From an archaeon (GTDB taxonomy: Archaea; Nanobdellota; Nanobdellia; Woesearchaeales; GW2011-AR9), in NCBI GenBank assembly GCA_023266155.1, contig JAHFRS010000038.1:1-7087 (forward strand): a stretch of 7,087 bases of DNA. Reading direction: 5' to 3'. The first letter of the stretch is position 1; each line of letters begins with the position of its first letter. The notes beneath the pieces are model-generated. The model was not told the origin of the DNA and did no database searches. It worked only from the letters and a program-made list of their open reading frames with translations. The translations under genes and the position numbers were made by a program. Below, piece after piece: positions 3,819 to 7,087 of this stretch.

Positions 3819-5711
3819 TCACTTAATCCTCAGCACATCCAGATTCTTAGGCGCAATGGTCTCAATGCGGAAATTCTTGTGAATCGAACTGGCAAAATCT
3901 AAACAGCGAGAACTTTCTCCATGCACAACAATGACTTTTCTCGGCTGGGGATTACACCGTTTAATGTAATTCATCAATTGTCGCCGGTCAGAATGCTGTG
4001 TAATCTCTACTTTATGCACTTGCAAATTGATTTTCAATGTTTGCTGTTTGCCATTCTCGCCGCGAATCTTGATTTCACTCTCACCCGCGCGAACACGATA
4101 ACCTAAAGATCCGGGAGGCTGGTAACAGGAAAACATCAAAGAATGCTTACTGCCTTCTGCTAAACCTTTCAAGTACTCAACGGAAGGCCCGCCCTGCAGC
4201 ATTCCTGACGTCGCTAAAATAAGACAAGGGCCTTCTTCCAAAATCAGTTCTTTACGCTCTTTGGGTGAACCAACTCTCTTAAAGATCGGTGACAAAAAAG
4301 GATTGTTCTCCAGCTGGAATATTTCCTGTCGCACGTTTCGGTTCAAATATTCCGGGTAAGCAGTATAGATAGCGGTGATGTCCCATAACATCCCATCAAG
4401 GTAAACAGTCGCTGGCGGCATCCTTCCATCCCGCATCAAGCGCTCAATGATAATCATCACTTCCTGTGCCCGTCCTGAACCTAAAACAGGCATCAGGACT
4501 TTCCCACCGCGTTCAAAGGTTTCTTTGACAACTTTGATCATGTATTCATCGGCATCCTGCTCTTCCATGATATTCTCTTTTCCACCATAGGTTGATTCAA
4601 TCATCAACGTTTCCAAGCGAGGAAATTGAGTGTTTCCTGGTTCCAGCAAATTCGTGTGAGCATATTTTAAGTCGCCGGTATAGGCAAAATTATGCAGCCC
4701 ATTGCCGATATTGAGATGAATAATGGAACTGCCCAGCATATGCCCGGCATTGTATAAGGTTAAACGCACATCAGGAGTAATATCTGTTACTTCATCATAT
4801 TCCACGCAAATGGTATGCAGAACCATCTGACGCACTTCGTCGCTGGTGAATAAAGGTTCATTGCCTTCACTACGGGCAATCTTAATCATATCCAGCTGCA
4901 ATAAAGCCATGATATCCCGTGTCGGCGGGGTGCAATACACAGGCCCTTTATACCCATATTTGAATAAATAGGGAATCAGCCCGGAATGATCCAGATGCGA
5001 GTGCGAAACGACCACTGCATCCAATTCACTGATATTAAATTCCGGTGCATCAAGAAAAGGATAACTTTCACTGCCCTCAACACCGGCATCAATGCCACAA
5101 TCAATTAATATTCTTGATTCCGGCGTTTGCAGCAGAAAACAGGTTCGTCCAACCTGTCGGGACGCTCCCAGAAACGAGACCCGAATCCATTCATGCTTCT
5201 TCGTTCTCAACCAGCCATCATAAATCCGATGGCCAACCTGATTCAGAAATTTCTTACGCTCCTCAGCATTTTCATATAAGACCGAACGAATACTTTCAAT
5301 CAGTTTTGACCTGATGGGAGGGATACGTTTAATTAATGGCACCCATAACGTTTTTTCCCTGATTTCTCGTAATATTTCTGCCTGCTTGCCGATAACGACC
5401 CCGGGCTTTTCCGCATGGATGATGACTTGGGACCGGGGAGGGTCAAAAATAAATTCGTTTGCACCGGCTTCTTCCGGAATGATTTTCTTGATCGCTTTTT
5501 CGGCTTTTTCAGTTTCCATACAGAGAGTGGGGTCCGGCCGTAATTCTATCCGTTTCTTGAATTCCTGGACAGCTGCCCGAATGGTGCCCCCATTATCAAA
5601 GAAATACTCCTTTTCTTTGGTATAAAGCACAATGTTTGCTCCTTCAAAGGTTGCTTCTGAAATCTTGCCTTCTGGCAAAATTTTAATGACTTCTTTTAGT
5701 ATATCTGACAT
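3819..5711 (-). CDS. fttA: FttA/aCPSF1, KH and beta-CASP ribonuclease for transcription termination
   Basis: This is the archaeal homologue of CPSF73 that cleaves nascent RNA at U-rich 3' ends and releases RNA polymerase. The 630-aa protein fits the family length. Numbered from the ATG at 5711: two KH-like domains lie at about 1-65 and 66-140 (GVVIGKQAEILREI at 104-117). The metallo-beta-lactamase core has HSHLDH (237-242), H324 in NAGHMLGSS and D347 in YTGDL. The beta-CASP part has E372 in MIESTYGG, GSGRAQE, H573 in TQHSDRRQL and H597 in VVHGES. All metal ligands are present, so it should be active. A TTG seven codons upstream extends the frame, but GAGGAG nine nt before the ATG decides the start. 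It follows psmB on the same strand, a synteny known from methanogens, but has its own TATA box. Confidence 0.95.
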   Translation of the reverse strand: MSDILKEVIKILPEGKISEATFEGANIVLYTKEKEYFFDNGGTIRAAVQEFKKRIELRPDPTLCMETEKAEKAIKKIIPEEAGANEFIFDPPRSQVIIHAEKPGVVIGKQAEILREIREKTLWVPLIKRIPPIRSKLIESIRSVLYENAEERKKFLNQVGHRIYDGWLRTKKHEWIRVSFLGASRQVGRTCFLLQTPESRILIDCGIDAGVEGSESYPFLDAPEFNISELDAVVVSHSHLDHSGLIPYLFKYGYKGPVYCTPPTRDIMALLQLDMIKIARSEGNEPLFTSDEVRQMVLHTICVEYDEVTDITPDVRLTLYNAGHMLGSSIIHLNIGNGLHNFAYTGDLKYAHTNLLEPGNTQFPRLETLMIESTYGGKENIMEEQDADEYMIKVVKETFERGGKVLMPVLGSGRAQEVMIIIERLMRDGRMPPATVYLDGMLWDITAIYTAYPEYLNRNVRQEIFQLENNPFLSPIFKRVGSPKERKELILEEGPCLILATSGMLQGGPSVEYLKGLAEGSKHSLMFSCYQPPGSLGYRVRAGESEIKIRGENGKQQTLKINLQVHKVEITQHSDRRQLMNYIKRCNPQPRKVIVVHGESSRCLDFASSIHKNFRIETIAPKNLDVLRIK

Positions 5712-5720
5712 GGTGTAAAT

Positions 5721-5726
5721 CTCCTC
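5721..5726 (-). promoter_or_regulatory. Shine-Dalgarno of fttA, deciding the start codon
   Basis: GAGGAG on the minus strand stands nine nt before the ATG at 5711. It overlaps the coding space of the longer TTG frame, which argues for the ATG. This is one of the few clear ribosome sites in the window. Confidence 0.7.
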
Positions 5727-5770
5727 ATTCAATATTCAAATAGTGAATTTTCTCCTGTTCACCGTAAAAC

Positions 5771-5780
5771 GTATTTAAAC
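5771..5780 (-). promoter_or_regulatory. TATA box for fttA
   Basis: GTTTAAATAC on the minus strand is followed about 26 nt later by the expected start of transcription near 5749. This leaves a leader of nearly 40 nt that includes the Shine-Dalgarno. The gene can therefore be transcribed independently of psmB. Confidence 0.55.
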
Positions 5781-5847
5781 CGCTCTATCTCCTTTTCCAT
5801 CCTGAGAATAGATTCATTTTCCCTAACGATGGACGTTTCCTGTAAAC

Positions 5848-5865
5848 CAAAAATGACGATTTTTG
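5848..5865 (-). terminator. Hairpin with U-run downstream of psmB
   Basis: CAAAAAT and ATTTTTG pair perfectly (7 bp) around a 4-nt loop, 33-50 nt after the psmB stop. The 3' arm gives a U5 tract on the minus strand. Archaeal termination needs mainly the U-tract, so this is a reasonable psmB 3' end and separates it from the fttA promoter. Confidence 0.5.
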
Positions 5866-5897
5866 TATAAAGTATAATCCTCTTCAAACATCTAGAA

Positions 5898-6536
5898 CTA
5901 CCTCGCTTCGAGGTTGATCTCCACTTCTTTTGCCATCACGCGCTTAATCTCTTTATCAGTCACGACCACCACATCAATACCATTACCTGAATATGTATCC
6001 CGTTGTAAAGCAGTATTTACACATTTCACCGCTAATTTTACGCCATCACTGACACTCATATCCTGCCGATACTGTGTTTCCAATACTCCATAGGCAAAGA
6101 CAGAACCAGAACCAGAGGAGACAAAATCACGAATTTTAGTGACGCTGCCATCAGGAAAAAGGTCATATAAATGCACACCATCGGCATCTTTAGCTCCCAT
6201 CAGGAAATGGGCAATACCAGGATACATACTCATTCGCCGCAGGTTACCATAAAGGATTCCACCTAACAAATTTGCGGCTTCTTTCGCCGTACAGCGCTTA
6301 TTGGTGCGAACTTCTTTCAATTTAAGTTCCGCCCGAATGAGCTTGATAATCAATTGGGCATCAGAGACACTTCCGGCAATGGTAACCGCAATATCATCGG
6401 TAATGATATGTGTTTTATCTGCCCGTTTATCGACAACCATACTTCCGGCTGTCGCTCGTTTATCAGCGGCTAAGACAACACCATCTTTACAGACCATCGC
6501 CACCGTGGTTGTTCCTGTTTTCAGTTGTTCTTCCAT
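5898..6536 (-). CDS. psmB: Proteasome beta subunit precursor (20S core, N-terminal Thr hydrolase)
   Basis: The protein forms the inner catalytic rings of the archaeal 20S proteasome with the alpha subunit PsmA, which is not in this window. Its 212 residues begin with a short propeptide, MEEQLKTG, removed by autocatalysis before Thr9. In mature numbering Thr1, Asp17 (AADKRAT) and Lys33 (RADKTH) form the active site. The conserved SGSGS and RDxxSG blocks, carrying the serine and aspartate that support Thr1, are also present. The predicted mature chain is 204 residues. The fold is cytoplasmic with no signal or membrane segment. fttA lies downstream on the same strand, and a TATA box lies about 67 nt before the ATG. 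No Shine-Dalgarno stands close to the ATG. Confidence 0.97.
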   Translation of the reverse strand: MEEQLKTGTTTVAMVCKDGVVLAADKRATAGSMVVDKRADKTHIITDDIAVTIAGSVSDAQLIIKLIRAELKLKEVRTNKRCTAKEAANLLGGILYGNLRRMSMYPGIAHFLMGAKDADGVHLYDLFPDGSVTKIRDFVSSGSGSVFAYGVLETQYRQDMSVSDGVKLAVKCVNTALQRDTYSGNGIDVVVVTDKEIKRVMAKEVEINLEAR

Positions 6537-6548
6537 GTGAAATACTCA

Positions 6549-6571
6549 GAATGATGAAACACCTATCATTC
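6549..6571. promoter_or_regulatory. Inverted repeat in the psmB leader, possible operator or stem-loop
   Basis: GAATGAT (6549-6555) and ATCATTC (6565-6571) are a perfect 7-bp inverted repeat with a 9-nt spacer. It covers about +6 to +28 of the predicted psmB transcript. At this position it could bind a repressor just past the start site, or form a hairpin in the 5' UTR. Confidence 0.4.
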
Positions 6572-6597
6572 ACTCGTGTGTCTGGAAAAGTGCAGGG

Positions 6598-6616
6598 GAT
6601 ATTTAAAGGTTTCGGG
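6598..6616 (-). promoter_or_regulatory. BRE and TATA box for psmB
   Basis: On the minus strand CCGAAACC (BRE-like) precedes TTTAAATAT (TATA). Initiation would be near 6577, giving a leader of about 40 nt. Proteasome and fttA genes are therefore the leadered genes of this window. Confidence 0.6.
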
Positions 6617-6666
6617 GATGTTTTTTTAAACAGGGAGTGTAGAGGTTCATAGGATATGCTGGCGCT

Positions 6667-7087
6667 TTACTCGGCGTACCATGCAGTCCGTCTTCGGTTA
6701 CTTTCTCCAAGAACATTAATTACTTTGAACATTCCTTTAATTCTATCAAGATATCTTTTACTATTTGCATCTCCAATTAATGTAGAAAGCTGATTCATGA
6801 ACAGATCATAATCCATATTGCTCGTAATAAACATCCTGCCACCAGTATTATGAGCATTTAATGATACTTGAAGAAAAAAATCTCTATCCATCCCATAGGG
6901 AGAATTAAAATCATCTAAAATCCAAACTTGTTGTGGCGTAAGATTAGGAGAATAAGACCTAGTATTTGCTCCAAACTGAACAAAATGAGGTTGATATCCT
7001 CTTCGCATAAATTCTTTTGCCAGTGCTACAGAAATATGGCTCTTTCCAACACCTGCTTCTCCATGTGCCCAAATACCTGCCGGTTTA
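6667..7087 (-). CDS. DnaC/IstB-like AAA+ ATPase (5' end missing)
   Basis: The reading frame runs in from the window edge and gives 139 residues ending at TAA 6667-6669. Walker A is GEAGVGKSH, the DnaC/IstB form. Walker B is VWILDDFNSP, sensor 1 is RMFITSNMD as in DnaC-type loaders, and RYLDRIKGMFKVI carries the expected arginine-finger region. The missing N-terminus would include the helicase- or transposase-binding part. DnaC-type ATPases load replicative helicases, and IstB relatives help IS21 transposases. In archaea they usually belong to plasmids, proviruses or integrated elements, since the host uses MCM, Orc1/Cdc6 and other loaders. The gene is more AT-rich than psmB next to it, which suggests transfer. 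The partner gene would lie beyond the window. Confidence 0.8.
   Translation of the reverse strand, partial: KPAGIWAHGEAGVGKSHISVALAKEFMRRGYQPHFVQFGANTRSYSPNLTPQQVWILDDFNSPYGMDRDFFLQVSLNAHNTGGRMFITSNMDYDLFMNQLSTLIGDANSKRYLDRIKGMFKVINVLGESNRRRTAWYAE

Noticed and set aside
3634..3822. 62-codon GTG-start frame overlapping the fttA stop by GTGA
   Set aside because: Almost the whole frame lies within the IS6-type MITE and follows its inverted repeats. The protein looks like no family, and the overlap arises only from the target duplication and the last codon of fttA.
5045..5625. Two plus-strand frames of 89 and 103 codons inside fttA
   Set aside because: They are antisense shadows of the fttA coding region and have no family resemblance.
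5712..5732. TTG start extending FttA by seven residues
   Set aside because: The Shine-Dalgarno GAGGAG lies inside that extension at the right distance from the ATG at 5711, and a TTG start has no ribosome site of its own.
6301..6652. Plus-strand frames opposite psmB and its promoter
   Set aside because: They are shadows of a well-conserved gene on the other strand, and one crosses the psmB promoter.

Overview
The window is archaeal. It carries an archaeal proteasome beta subunit, an FttA/aCPSF1 transcription-termination nuclease, a ZPR1-type zinc protein and a tRNA-Gly whose short intron has archaeal bulge-helix-bulge splice sites. Most intergenic regions also hold archaeal TATA/BRE-like promoters. 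Four genes have a TATA box about 26 nt before the start codon, which predicts leaderless mRNAs. psmB and fttA instead have leaders of about 40 nt, and fttA has a clear Shine-Dalgarno. I cannot name the lineage. The psmB-fttA neighbourhood is known from methanogens such as Methanothermobacter, but the small mobile genes and AT-rich islands prevent a firm placement.

Layout. 1-720: the tail of an unknown gene, a minimal nucleotidyltransferase of the MntA type, and a 39-codon ORF overlapping it by ATGA, possibly the remnant of a HEPN partner. 725-1716, minus strand: a ZPR1 zinc protein, an unlisted 51-aa one-helix membrane ORF, then a PQ-loop/SemiSWEET-like three-helix protein whose TATA box overlaps the stop of the 51-aa ORF. 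1741-2170: a long divergent intergenic region occupied by a 176-bp MITE with 16-bp perfect ends and an exact 10-bp target duplication. It sits in what was once the loop of a strong hairpin. 2171-3403, plus strand: an AAA_14/DUF4143 ATPase.

3404-7087, minus strand: intron-containing tRNA-Gly(UCC), then a second MITE of 211 bp with IS6-type ends (GGCACTGT) and a near-exact 8-bp target duplication. Upstream lie fttA (two KH domains, metallo-beta-lactamase, beta-CASP), psmB, and a DnaC/IstB-like AAA+ ATPase cut by the window edge.

How the genes relate. psmB and fttA form a conserved housekeeping pair (20S proteolysis and 3'-end transcription termination), each here with its own promoter. The nucleotidyltransferase, DUF4143 ATPase and DnaC-like ATPase are accessory genes of the kind often gained by transfer. 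The two MITEs show that transposases acting on IS4-like (tentative) and IS6-like ends have been active in this genome. The second MITE begins 20 nt past the fttA stop and puts a U6 tract there, so it may have replaced the terminator of the termination factor's own gene. I see no CRISPR array and no complete new defence system.
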